Shown piece after piece: positions 21,230 through 33,185 of a stretch of DNA of 64,000 nt. Position numbers and translations under genes: made by a program. Within the stretch, counting starts at the first letter, position 1. Every line of letters begins with the position of its first letter. This DNA comes from Agrocybe praecox (Eukaryota; Basidiomycota; Agaricomycetes; Agaricales; Agrocybaceae): NCBI GenBank assembly GCA_964017145.1, contig OZ024851.1, positions 3,038,001 through 3,102,000 of the forward strand. Direction: 5' to 3'. The notes below the pieces were generated by a model. It did no database searches. It saw only the letters and a program-made list of their open reading frames with translations, and was not told where the DNA came from.

Positions 21230-21612
21230 GGGTAAATATTGGTGTTGCAAGTTAGTGTTAGATGTGGTCGTTTTTGCTGCGGGTTGGGGGTTTTTTATGC
21301 TCTTTCAGGGACCCCCATAACTTGTAGGTAAGCATTTCGATCACCATCATTGTATAAGTCTTTTTGATGACTTTTTCGTAGTTTCAAAAGGGCATGGTTT
21401 CCTTTCTTGGCCATTTTAAGTAATGTATGTACACTTTAACCTGCTATTTTATGTAAGAAATCTGAATTTTCCAGTTTTCCGTTGCTAGAGTCCCCCCCTT
21501 CTATACGCAAATATTTGTGTTCCATGGCCCCTGCGCAGCGCATTTGACTTCTGCGCTCGCGTTCTTTTGTCACCTCTATCTCAACGCTTCATCGTTTAAT
21601 GTGTACTTAACT
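21230..21612. other. Intergenic, upstream of the transposase gene
   Basis: Head-to-head spacing between the C2HC-finger gene and the transposase. Both ends of the transposon were looked for here; no terminal inverted repeat matched the 24840-25600 side by eye. Confidence 0.4.
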
Positions 21613-24600
21613 ATGGTAGATATTCCTCTAATTCAAGGATATCCATATACTGCACCTCCACCGCGCAGGTTTACGCATGGCGAGATTGCGAGCGGACTGA
21701 ACTGTATCAACCGCCAGAATTATGTTCATTTTTTTGTAGAGCATCCGCAAGGCTCCGTTGTTGAGTACCCTGCTACTGGCCTTATAAAAAGCGAAGCGGT
21801 ACTTCATCGTTTTGCAGTCCCCGAATCTGGTTGCTTTGTTCATCCAAAAGAAAACATTCAATACTCACTTGGAAATCCTCAAACTTCTCGGGAAAATTCA
21901 GCATGTGGTTCCTTTCTCGTCGGAAAAAATGGTGAATCCGTTTATTGCCATGAAAGATATACCTCATGTATGTGTCTCCCGCATTACCTTCTAAATTATA
22001 TCCCTCGACTAAATTTTGCAACCACGATTTATAGGTAAAGGTATTAAGATATGTGAAATGAAGTCGCAGTCGGTGCAGGCTCCAGCCACAAATATTGCCT
22101 CTGCGTCATCGAACCACATCCTCACTTATCCAGGACGGGAAGTTTTTAACAAAACACTTGCATTCTTCTGTGCGCTGAACGATACTGGATGCGCGTTTGA
22201 GCCATATGGCAAAAATGATGATTTTCGAGAAGCTATCTCTATGTCACTAGACGCGAATGACATTATCAATGACTCAGACTCAGATATGTCGGATTCAGAT
22301 GCCTCCAACTCGACAACAAAAAGCAAGCTTAATACACGCCGAAGGACAAGAAACTCTCAACAGTGTAAGGGGAAATTAATACTCGAGTTCGATCTGTACA
22401 ATAGACCAGTAATCCGGTATGCACTCTCTCTTTCGATCTTCATCAGTACTAACAACTCTATCATAAAATTTCAGATGTCAGTACCGCTCATCGCAAGATA
22501 AATCACATATCTTTTTGAATCAGCTGGACACCTTTGATATACCATATCTTCAAGCACTACTCACAAACGATACATACACAATTTCTCTTATAGAAAATGA
22601 CGCTTTGTCAAAAAATTATGGACCTCTCATTGCATGTAGTTACACTGCTTCAGCATCTGCTCAGAGACAGCTTTGTCGTAAGTAATGTTCCTGATTTCGT
22701 GGCTACTGAACTCTGAAAATACCTTTTGTTCTGTTCAGCATATTATCACCGCTTTTCTGACGGGCAACTTCGCCCTGGAACTCTCTCTTCTACGGGCAGA
22801 CCCTGTCCCGTAATTTTCAAGATATACACACCTTATGATATGACAAAGTGTCCTTATGTTGCGATTGTATCAAGAAATCCTCACTCACATCCTGATCCTC
22901 CTCCCTTGAAAACCCCACCTTCAATCCATAATTTCTTTACCTCTGTTCTAGAAGAGCTAGGCTGGAAACTCGCAGATGCAACACCAAGGAAAATTCTTAT
23001 TGATGCAGGTTTTATTCAGACCCTTCGTAAAGCATTGAAATGGACCCATATCCATGATCCATCGTTCTCGGACCTACATCCATCACTTGGTAACTTGGAT
23101 CATGTTCGAAGAATAATTCAAACCGTACAAAAGGGACTGTATCCCGACGGGACAGGATTTAAAGGTATCTGTGCTTCAATGTCAAAATACCAACATCTAA
23201 CTGGTAGTGCTGCAGGTGCTATTAGACTTGTAGAACAACATAAAGAATTGCCGAGAAGTGCAAAATATGTTCGCTGTGCTGAAGAGCACATTTTAGCAAA
23301 TGGAAAAACATTTTACCTTATTGTATGCATGTCGCCGGCAATGGCAACTTGGCTAATGAACTCAAAATATCTTGCAATTGACACTTCGTTCAAACGAGTG
23401 CAAGGTGACTGGCAAGAGTTCGAGATGGAGGGCTGGGATACAGTTTGTATGCGATGTTCGTTACTCCCTTTCTGTTTTTCAAATTTTAATTGAACCTGTA
23501 CTGATGTCAAAATCCAGCGGTTGTTGGTGTGCGAGCACTGACGACGTCACAGTCGGCTGAAGCACACTTGATCCTTTTTAAACGTATTTTTCAGATTTCC
23601 GAAGAAGACACGGGTATGCCCCCACGGTTTTTACACATTCACGGGGAAGGATTTCATGTATGGGTGGCAGACGCACACAAAGGCCAAGCCTTGGGTATGT
23701 TGCGATGATAATTAAAATGGATGGACTACTAATAAGGGACAACTACGTGATTAGGAGCAGGCATGTTTTGTCAATCCCTTTGCGAATCCAGCTATCAAAT
23801 GTGTCCAAGAGAGAGTGGACGGATGCTAAAAGATCTAGATGCATATGACCACCTGCGACGTTTCTTTCGTGAATGCTACGTTCACTTCCGACGAAAAATC
23901 ACAGAAATGAGAACACAAATTTCGAAAGATGTACGTGAAGCTATGTTAAGCATAGCTTCATCAGAACCTCATCCAGATCTTGACCATGCATTCAAAGTGA
24001 TTGAAGGAGGAGGGAAAAAGGCAAGAGGTAGTTGACACCACTTTTCACTCACATTCAACCCTTTACTCAAGATCTAAATTGCACTTGATATCAGCATGGC
24101 TCAAGGACAAGAGAGTCACAAATAAATTCGCCCTACCTGCTTTATATCAGCCCATGAGTCTGATACCACGCGACATCTGGAAGGCCGCACCAAGGGACAC
24201 AAATGGAAACGAACAAGGACATGAAAATATTGCACGCGACGGAGTAAACCTCAGTGTCACTGGTGCAATTGCCCGGGGGATGAATTACGACTTTCGTGCA
24301 ATGACAACCTTATCCCTTTGCGCGACCGAGGGTATATATGCGCGCGACCAGCTTTCAACGGATTTTGAACGTGCGAGGCGCTCTTATTTTCGAACAAGTG
24401 AGTATCAATAATTTGAATTTTGAGTGGTTCATTTAATTATTGAACCCACTTCGCAGCCAACGTCCAGTTGAAGACCAATAAAACAAGCACCTCAGCACCT
24501 CTGACGGAGCCACCATCCGAATTAGGCCCTACCATAATTCAACACGTAGTTGAACTTCCTTCACTGCCCACCGGGTCCAGCATACCGTCTTGTCACCCTT

Positions 24601-24836
24601 GTCAAGATGGACCTGTGTTTCAAATGTTAGAAGAACTTACAAATATTCAATGCGAACCTGACTATGACCCATACCTTGAAGAACAAATGTTTCCAGCTAG
24701 CACCGACGGCGACGAGCAGCCCTTTTTCGAACATTTCTTCAGCCACAATGATGTATGGGATGGCATTAGTATCCATAAACCAGTACCACTACATCTTATT
24801 TCAAGATACAGCAGTCTCGAGGGGGCATTGGGATAA
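21613..24836 (+). mobile_element. Apparently intact multi-exon DDE transposase (MULE-like)
   Basis: Eight exons join in phase by ordinary GT-AG introns: 21613-21967, 22035-22416, 22475-22677, 22739-23446, 23518-23694, 23755-24027, 24095-24397, 24457-24836. The product is 926 aa with no stop. The N-terminal half has an acidic Ser/Asp linker (DSDSDMSDSDASN) and a basic RRRTR patch. The catalytic region shows YLAIDTSFKRV (Asp about 528), HGEGFHVWVADAHKGQALG (Asp about 601) and TNGNEQGHENIARDG (Glu about 739), a D-D-E spacing with a long insert before the Glu, as in MULE-type enzymes. NGNEQxH...RDG proteins recur as unnamed families in Agaricomycetes. I saw no terminal inverted repeats. The exact superfamily is inference; a domesticated gene is also possible. 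Confidence 0.7.
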
Positions 24837-25609
24837 GAGCACTAAAAGATATATTTTCTCTGTACATATTACACAGTACTATACTACAATTCATGTCGTT
24901 ATGAATGTAATAAGCCTGGCAAAACTTCAACATGGTGTTCAAAAAGATAAGCAAAAGATAGACCCGAGTGATAATCAACGTACCCAGTGCGTTATGTCTC
25001 TGCCGCTCTCTGCCGCGAACGATCTAAATCGTTTATACCAGTAATACAATATCCAATCGGTCCACGAAGTTAGCATGCAGTAAGTAGTAGTAGATGAATA
25101 AGTAGTTAACCAGGCTTACGTGTACTCCTGTTAGCCACTTATCGAACACTGCCTCGTGTCCGCGGGCATTTCCGGTTGATCAGATCTAATCTGAGTTGTA
25201 CCCATCGAACTATAACTCCAGTCAAATCCCTCAAATCCACAACATTTCTCATGATCGATAAGAACTCGTAGTTCTAATGCGAATGGAATTGCTATTCACC
25301 TCGAGGCCGTCTTCTAATTCCTATGACCGACTTCTAGAAGTGCAATTGAGAACTTTGACTTCCACGTAGAGAAGGAACGAAGCATACGCTGTGCGTATGT
25401 ACGAGGAAATACACTTGGCATCTCAATTTTATCTCTTCGAAGTTCGATAGCTAAGCGAGTTCAGATTCCCTCTGCAGTCCGCCAGAAATCAAAATAAATT
25501 CAGCCGTATTTAAGAGACAGCGCGACCACACTATTGGCATGCATAACCGATAGAATTACATAGTTTTGGTATTTCGTCCGCTCGATGAGACATGATACGC
25601 TCTCGTTGA
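24837..25609. other. Intergenic, downstream of the transposase
   Basis: No exon supported. Any right terminus of the transposon should fall here, but none was recognised. Confidence 0.4.
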
Positions 25610-26553
25610 TCATGCAGCGGTCGAGGAGTCTGCTTCGACAGTAGGAGCAGACGCAGGTTCAACCGGATTCTTCCTTGGGCGACCTGGCCCACGCTTCTTC
25701 CCATCCGCTGGAGTCGTCGCGGGTGCAGCAGCCTTCTTCGGTGCAGCCTTAGTTGAGGATTTTCGTCCTCGACCCCTGGTCTTTGGGCCTATTTGCGTCT
25801 CATCATCTGCTTCGGCTGTTGCTGCCTCTGCGTTCGCGCCTGCTTCTGCGTCGTCAACCTTTGGTTTCTTTGCTTCAACCCCCTCCTCTTCTGCCTTTTC
25901 GCCTTCGGCTGTAGCTTCACCATTGGCCGCTTGTTCCTCCCCTTCTGGGCGAACCCGCTTTTCGCCGACTTCGGCGGGTTTGCCTTCCTTTGTCTGGTCA
26001 CTTTCAGCAGCCTCTTTCTGCGTCTCCCCCTCTATCTGGGGTGCATCGGTCGTCTTGGGTTCTGTCGCGCTTCCATTTGTGGAAGTATCTCCTTTCACAG
26101 ACGCAGCCTCCCCAGTAGGTTCAATGGGCGAGACTTCCATGGCAGACGAATCAGCAGCTTGAGAGGCTTCAGAAGCTTGAAGTTGGTTCATATTAGTATG
26201 TGGAGCGAAGGATGATCTTCATCATGACAAACCTTGGACTGTTGGCTGGCCGTTAGTTCCCGCTGTGCGTTGCATCATCAATTACATTATTCGGACGAGA
26301 CTGCGCAGACAGCTTTCACACCTTGGACCTTCTCCGGCTGCTCGTTGCCTGTGATAGAGATAAATACAAATTAGTTAAACGTCGTTTATGGTCAATAATG
26401 GTAGGATGCGCACTCTTATTCAGCTCTCCATTCGTTACTTGGTCTGTATGAGAAATAGGCAAGGTCAGTAAAATCATTCCCACCCGCAACCACCATGTCT
26501 GGCATCTTCCACACACCTGCAGTCGTTGGATTCCCATTGGTTGTTTCAGCCAT
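25610..26553 (-). CDS. AT-hook DNA-binding protein (HMG-I/Y-like)
   Basis: A small, highly charged nuclear protein expected to bind the minor groove of AT-rich DNA. The proposed exons are 26553-26517, 26443-26414, 26348-26322 and 26175-25610, giving 219 aa in phase (MAETTNGNPTTA start). A shorter model starts at 26191 (MNQLQASEASQ, 193 aa). The middle is Glu/Ala/Lys-rich, with a KRVRPEG and KKPKVDD nuclear-localisation-like pair. Near the C-terminus are an AT-hook-like KTRGRGRKSS and a canonical AT-hook, KKRGPGRPRKNP, joined by a KKAAAP linker. Conserved architecture for fungal chromatin architectural proteins; target genes unknown. Confidence 0.8.
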
Positions 26554-27023
26554 CTTCGATATTGGTCTCCTAGATGTCGAGCTGACGCCAGATATTGACC
26601 GAAAAATAGGTATGTCGTGTAAGACTCTAAGAAAGTATCTGATGTCGAGGTTGGTGTTAAAGGGGGGGGCACCAAAAATGAGGGTTCAAATCTGTCGGCG
26701 GCGGCGAGTTAAGACATAATCTAAAAATGATCAATCTTATTCGGGGTGGGAATGCCGAACTTTGTTGGGCGCGTGACTGCAAATCCTGCCGAGCGCTTGT
26801 GAATGAGCGTTTAATTATAGACGCCGTCGGATTTTGCATATTTGAATGTCCGCTCTTGCGCAAATCATGATAGCACCCACTATTTTCGTGCGCGCACGCA
26901 CAAAGAGAAATATCTCACAGCACTGAAATGGTCGTCCATCTGTGAACTGTGAATTTAGGCATGTTATGGTTGATCACATTGGGGCACAATTGGAATTACA
27001 GACTACAGTTTTTTTTTTACAGA
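26554..27023. other. Intergenic
   Basis: No gene supported. The edge of the PT-OMT duplication lies near 27024, where CGCGCAAAAGTTC...GGACAGCCAAATACGTACGAG matches the reverse complement of 9540-9592. Confidence 0.5.
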
Positions 27024-27130
27024 TTGATAATACCGCGCAAAAGTTCTATAGGACAGCCAAATACGTACGAGATGCTAAGAGGAGATGTGAGTTGAAGATA
27101 CTGTGACCACAAAGATAGGTGCCAATTGAC

Positions 27131-29061
27131 TCAGATACCAATGGGTACAGCGTGAATGGACTGGAGGAAGGTGCTGTCACCTCCCTTTCCTCGTAAAATG
27201 GTGGTCATTTTCCATCCGGCTCCCTCCAAGAGTTCTCGGAAGTGGATTACTGTTCTCTCTTGGGAGTTGAACAATAAAAACATCTAAAAATGTAACATAG
27301 CATACTGAGAACAGATCTATGCGATTAAGCAAGAAAACGATTACTTACGTCGAGATCGGCATTATATCCCATTTCGTTAACCGCACCATAATTAGCTAGC
27401 AGCGGCACAGGAGCCTCGTGTGGTACACCTCCTGGGATACCGCTACCCTCATCACCGCTTGGGTCATGACAAGCAAAGGGCATAAGGCTTTCCATGATAA
27501 TGAGTTTGGTCTTCGGCAACGCGGCAGCTCGCAACTGCTTCAAAATCTTGGTGCAGTACTCATCCGACCAATCGTGCAAAATTTGCTTCAAAAGGAAGAC
27601 ATCGACTTCTCTTTTACGCTGTGGGGCAAAGAAATCTTGTGCTGTTGACCCGCAGAATTATTATGTCAGTAAGTATGCCACGAGGAATGGGGAATGTCTC
27701 GGCGTATGTACCTTCTAGAATTACACGTCCGGACTTGACAGCACCTGGCATTTGTCGTGTCCAGACTCCTTGTGCGTCTTGTATTACACTTGCAAGATCT
27801 TGAACGACGACTTTGAGATTGGGGAAGTCACGGGCGATTGGAATAGCGCTTGTTCCTACACCCCCACCGACGTCAACTACAACAGAACCATCTGCCAGGC
27901 CCTTCCACTCGAAAGCTGAAAGAGAATGCGTGATGTCGCTCAGGGACATAAATCCGTAAGAGTACTCTTGTCACTTACCACCGAGGCTGGCATCAGCTGG
28001 CTGCAATGCCTGTATTCCTTGCATACCCACGTTGAAGCGACGCTGCCTGAATGCATTCTCGGGACGTTCGTAGAACTGCCATAGTGTCTCTTTTCGTCCA
28101 ATGGCTCGGGCAAAAGGAGACGCGTCGGGATCACCAGACTTGGATGTCTTGGGATCTTCAAGATTTTCCCAAGCAAAGGCAGCTGCCTTAAATGCTTCAT
28201 CCAAACTAATTTGATTCTTTTTAGCGTTAGAAAACAAATAAAGTCAGAATATACCCACTGGTGAGATGCCAGTGCAGCGAGACCCATAGTATTGTCGTGT
28301 TTCTCGGTAGGACTAGAAGTGTCAGTTAAAAACAATACAGAATGAAGGTACGTGGCATGCACTTACTTTGCCAATATGTCCTGGCTAGGCTTGAGTGTAT
28401 CAAGCATGCTTGAAATACGAGTGTTCGTAAAGACATTAGGCTTGACTTCGCGATAGATGTGGTTGCTTGCTAGTATACGCAGGAAGCGACCTAGTGATTT
28501 AATCGTCAACAAATATATCATAATCATCGTTAAGAGGTGTCATTTTCTCACCAATTTTCTGAGGATCCTGCCCATTTTTGGAAGCTATGACATCTATATG
28601 TACACCCTGGTAGTGATACGAAGAATAAGTCTGACAACTCCGTAGTACATACACCATGTCATGTAAAACTTACGTCTGGACCACCTTCGCGTAATATTTC
28701 TGTCACATTAGACTCGAGACATGCCCTAATGGCAGCGGCTTTGAAATGCTGAGAGAATTGGCAAAGTTTCAGTCTAAGTAGCGACTAACACGAGAGACAG
28801 AAAGAAACGTACCCCTCCAACAATGTGGTACAATGATACCTGAGGCGGGATCAGAATAGCAGCCAATTGCAACGCAGCGGCGCTGATCACGTTAGCGGCT
28901 TCGGCAGCCGCAGGATCGGCCCGAAAAGCTTCCGTGGCAGGATGGAACGGTGCATGGAGGTCGGGAATCTGAGTATTCGTCGCAGCTGTGGATTTCTCGA
29001 GGGCGTCGAGGGAAGCAGACATAATGTGAAGAAGCTGCCTGGCAGCTGATGTTGAAGTCAT
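27131..29061 (-). CDS. SAM-dependent O-methyltransferase (plant/fungal family 2), copy 2
   Basis: Inverted duplicate of the gene at 7556-9484 with the same nine-exon structure; every donor and acceptor checked is intact. It starts MTSTSAARQLLHIMSASLDA at 29061. It keeps the SAM loop VVVDVGGGVGTS, the DLASVIQDAQ segment, the catalytic-His block FLLKQILHDWSDEY and the C-terminus FRELLEGAGWKMTTILRG. Differences from copy 1 are scattered substitutions (PAAAEAAN for PAGAQAAN, GVWTRQMPGA for AVWSRQMPDA), consistent with both copies being under constraint. A TATA box (TATATAAA, minus strand, about 29144-29152) lies upstream in the same place as in copy 1. It is divergent from the prenyltransferase at 30100. 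Substrate unknown. Confidence 0.93.
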
Positions 29062-30099
29062 TGTGCTGTGAATATGTGTGCCTCTTAGGCCTGTAGGTGT
29101 TAAGTCGGGTGAGTTGCCTTTTGGTCTCGAAGAGCACGATCCCATTTATATAGGGCGGATGCTCGTGAACAGGCCACTTGATGTCTGTGTTCATCAAACA
29201 AAGTCCATATTATAGGCGCAAAATCTCTAAATGGCTCCATGAACCTCATGACTGAATTAGATGGAACCGTGTAAAATCGTTCTAAATGTGGCACACATTG
29301 AGATAGATTTAGGAAATATATCATTCTAGAAGCACTATTTCTGTTAATTAGGGCTATGAATGTCATTTCATACTCGTATCTGAGATCTGATCAATTACCA
29401 TGTTTCTAAATCGACTTTGTCATAACCCGAACAATCCGGTTTTTAACCGCCAAGTGGTATTTTCTATAAATACACTGTCTATTTTCGTCATCAGGGTTGA
29501 CTGTTAGCGCCGAAAATTCGATCTTGTAAGTTTGCAAGATACTAGTTATTATATTCGGTATTTGCAAGCAAGGTGGTTCAATGACGCGAGTGCATAAAAG
29601 CCGAGGACTGAAGGCTCTCACACGGGCTAAATGATAATATGGAAACTGTGTCGCATTTTGTGTGTCCGGAAGGGGTGTCTCATTTGGGGTTTGAATGGAT
29701 TTAGCTGTACGTATGCTCGTTGATATCTCAATTCCGCCCACAAAATCTACTTGGCTCACGCGGCGCCCATCTCCCCATGTCTAACGAAATGCGCTTGGTC
29801 CCTCCAGACACAGTGATCCGGTATACCGGTCCTCTGTTCCCTACCCCTGCGTTTCAATAGGTGTATCTTATACCTGAGATCTGCGGAACCGATGGTCACT
29901 AGTACCAGCGTACATATATTGCTTTTGTTGGCAGGATTGATGATCATCTCAGCGCTCACAGTTCGTCTCCAGCCCTGACTGGATCTGTGTGCGAACAGGG
30001 AAAACTTATACCTGCATATTTTTGTGAGTCAGTTACAAGCTTACAAAAGTATAAAGATGGGAAGTCATTGTGACATTGAATCGTGTAGTTTAATTCAAG
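29062..30099. promoter_or_regulatory. Shared divergent promoter region, pair 2
   Basis: 1038 bp between divergent methyltransferase and prenyltransferase genes, the counterpart of 6732-7555. The part next to the prenyltransferase, including a GTGAGTCAGTTAC...TTCAAG stretch that could be a 5'-UTR intron just before the ATG, is conserved with copy 1. The middle has diverged and is about 200 bp longer here. Confidence 0.55.
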
Positions 30100-31421
30100 A
30101 TGCCCAAGTCCAAGTCCAAATCACCTGAAGAGAATACTATGCTTTCTGTCATTCCAGCGATGAATCAGCTACAAGCATGCTGGGAACTATGCAGACTTCA
30201 CAACAACATTGGATTTTGGGTAGTGTGGTTACCAACAGGTGTGACAATTATGCCCTTCACATAACTCGGAATGCGTATGCTCATCGTATCATGCAGCATG
30301 GTCTATTACAATGGCATACCACGTACAGAAGGAAATCTCCCTGGTAGACTACGTCTACTGTCTACTGAAATTTGTCCCTCTTTGCTTCGGTATCAAGTCT
30401 CTTGTATGGTCACAGTTCTCTTAAATTTACCTACTACTGACGTCACAAATTTGAACACAGATAATGACCATCGACGATATCCTCGACGCAGATGTTGACG
30501 GTCTGGTCGAACGTACGAAGGGTCGTCCTATACCTCGGGGAGACATCTCCCTCGAACAGGCCTGGATATTCTTTGCCTTTCAAGTCATGATAGGAGTACC
30601 ACTGGCCTACAGGTTTCTGAGTCCTACTTCGTACGCATCATCCCATTTATCTCTACGTTGATGAGCGAGTGAACGCCTTTTAAAAATTTCCAGGCTGCTC
30701 GTTTCTGCAGTGGTCTCCCCGATATACGTGATATATCCAACCTGCAAGGTACGTGATATAACACACATACATCAGTAGATTCTCACTTTCAGGTATCTAT
30801 CTAGCGCTGGACAAATCTTGCTCCTATACCACTTGTAAGATTATTATGCTCATTTGAAACTTACCTTTTAAAGCTGTATATTTTAGGGGATTATGTTCAA
30901 GGTTGGTATTTTTATGGGATGGGCCGATATTAATGCCCAGGTTGGAAGCAGTGTCAGTATTCCATGGAAAACTCTAACATTTATCTACATTGGAGCCTGC
31001 TTATGGACGATCACCTACGAAACAGTTTACCAACATCAGGTATCTGCAAAAAATTTAACGTTAAGCGTCGCATAGATCTGAAAAATATCTCTAGGACAAA
31101 ATCGACGACGTGAAAATAGGACTTCATTCTCCAGCACTTCTCCTTGGCGAATATACTACCCCCGTTTGCTTCACGACAGCCGTGGTTTTCTTTGCGTTGT
31201 TGACTTATGTAGGCTTCCTCAATAATCAGAGGACTCTTTACTTCGTCGGAGTCTTGATAGCTGCCGCCCGGCTAATACCCCTCCTCTGGAAGACGGATAT
31301 CAATAAACCTGTAGATTGTAGAGCTTTTTTCTTAGATACTGTGCCTACCGGCCAAATTATACTTGCTGGTATGGTAGCAGACTCTCTCTTGTATCGCCTT
31401 CAGAACGGAATTCCTCTTTGA
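30100..31421 (+). CDS. UbiA-type prenyltransferase, copy 2
   Basis: Inverted duplicate of the gene at 5412-6731. Seven exons: 30100-30238, 30297-30403, 30461-30612, 30694-30748, 30805-30834, 30887-31039, 31095-31421, giving 320 aa (one codon longer than copy 1, in the N-terminus). It keeps CWELCRLHNNIGFWVVWLPT, IDDILDADVDGLVERTKGRP, RWTNLAPIPLG, DKIDDVKIGLHSPALLLGEY and the C-terminal VPTGQIILAGMVADSLLYR. The first aspartate motif starts DD rather than the usual ND, as in copy 1. Exon 5 is only 30 nt. An apparent early stop when read straight through disappears once the first intron is removed. Membrane enzyme, prenyl-diphosphate dependent; acceptor unknown. Confidence 0.9.
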
Positions 31422-33185
31422 AATTCTTCCAATTGTTCTAGCCTAGTAATTTAACGCTTAATACATATCACGTTTGTCGAGTAACCTTCCATTGCATAAA
31501 TGTTTTAATCCTTCCCTTCAGCGTAGAGAATATCATTATGCAAAGAGAATGAAGGGCATAATTATTTTCTCGACCTCAGAAACTGTCCAGTTAATTTTTT
31601 ATGTTTGGTCGTTACTGTTACAAGAGAACTTGTGGGGTATGACCTACCCGAGTTACCGGCCGGAAGCAGTCCATGGTTCAGGGTTGGTTCGGGGATCAAT
31701 TTTAAAGTTGTTCGTGCCTTGTCAACGCATATTTATTCCTGACGTTCTAATCTTTGGCACTGCCAACAGACAGTCATATGCTCTGATTCTGTGGCCTGCA
31801 TGCTACCCCAGTTCATATACACTCACCGCCACAGAACAGATGGGGGGGAGATGACAGAATTCATCAATTGATTCAGAGTGACCAAAGTTGCCATATTATG
31901 ACACATCGTAAGTTCGTAGTATATAATACGATCATTATAGCCGAGGGCGTCGTTGAGACTATCACGGAGAGAAGTTGTGCATTGCATAGAAAGCCGCCAC
32001 GGACAAGAGTAAAAGTAAGCGGGATGGCGGAGCTATGCTTATGTGAGAGGCGCCTGGCGACTGTATTCATTCTGACCGGCGCAGCATGGTGTTAGCTCAA
32101 CTATTATTCCTTCATTTCTCGAGCTATAATAAGTCATTAGTAACCACTCTTCATTGTATTGTATGGGACTCGATGATGAAATTCTTGGTGTGTGGCACCT
32201 AAAGACCAAGGAATATGAAGTAATAGGAGCAATATACCTTTGCAAGCCATGTCTCTTACGAAACGTTTACAACGACGCATCATGGGCTTAACAGGTGCCC
32301 AGCTGTTACATATTTATCCCGAAGAACTCGGGCGCTTATAAAGTGCCGGAGCAATCCAGGCTTGGCGCTCAATTCTTTTGGTACCTTGTCGACTCATCAT
32401 TGCAATTTCTGAAGGGGACACACTGATACCATTAGATGCTGCGTGCATGATTCTCTAAATTTGTTTGTGCACACATGCGATGGTAGGCGGAATAATGACG
32501 ATCGTGATAGATGCCATCGTTCAGTCCGCTGACTACTAGTATAACCCATTATGCATTTATGACCGAAACTAACGCTCTGGAAGCTTCGTATCTGCGAAAG
32601 TACATACTCACGGAATTGAAAGCTGCGTAAGAAGCTTACTACTTAACCCCACAAAGTCAATAATGAGTATCTATTTTTGAGATAAGACAATTATATCTGA
32701 ATCGTCAAAATCCGCCCTACAATTCGCCTACCCGATGGCAGCTAAACGTAACCCCCAAAAGCGCCAAGTTGATACACGCTTCAAGAAATATGGCAATGTC
32801 GGGCAACTATTCAGTCCGATCCAACGGGCAACTCCCCCTCTGTTATTGTCATTGTCATTTCTAAAACGTAGATTGCAAGTTGGATCTTGTTCTTCCCTAT
32901 GGTCCGATATGAGGACACTTTTCGGTATCCGCCCTAATATGGTATCGAGATTAGTTTTACAGCCGAAGCTCACTGTACATATACCGCTCCAAGGTTTCGT
33001 TATCCTTTCTTCAGGACCCGCCACTGCCACCCCGCCTCCCAGCCGTATCTCATCCAATTCTACGAAGCGTGTAAGTTATGTCTAATAATGAGTTATTCTC
33101 CCAAGGGGTAATCGACTTGGGATTTGATCTGTGAGTGTCCTATCGTCTTCGCACATATAATCTCACTCATACAGACTCTGCCGCC
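31422..33185. other. Intergenic, no gene supported
   Basis: Open frames at 31474-31854 and 32735-33085 lack splice partners and recognisable motifs. I would not call either a gene. Confidence 0.4.

Larger units (their letters stand above)
27024..31421. repeat. Inverted duplication, right copy (O-methyltransferase + prenyltransferase)
   Basis: The whole block, including both genes, their introns and parts of the intergenic region, is the inverted counterpart of about 5412-9592. Gene order and direction are mirror images, exon boundaries are conserved, and the coding sequence is far more similar than the introns. Confidence 0.9.

Noticed and set aside
25793..26215. Cysteine/phenylalanine-rich open frame opposite the AT-hook gene
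   Set aside because: Mirror of the Glu/Ala/Lys-rich codons; no signal or splice logic.
30100..30264. Apparent premature stop in prenyltransferase copy 2 when read straight through
   Set aside because: The stop lies inside the first intron (30239-30296); splicing removes it and both copies share the site.
32735..33085. 116-aa open frame as the first exon of the DUF6533 gene
   Set aside because: No splice site places it in phase with the DUF6533 core and it lacks membrane character.
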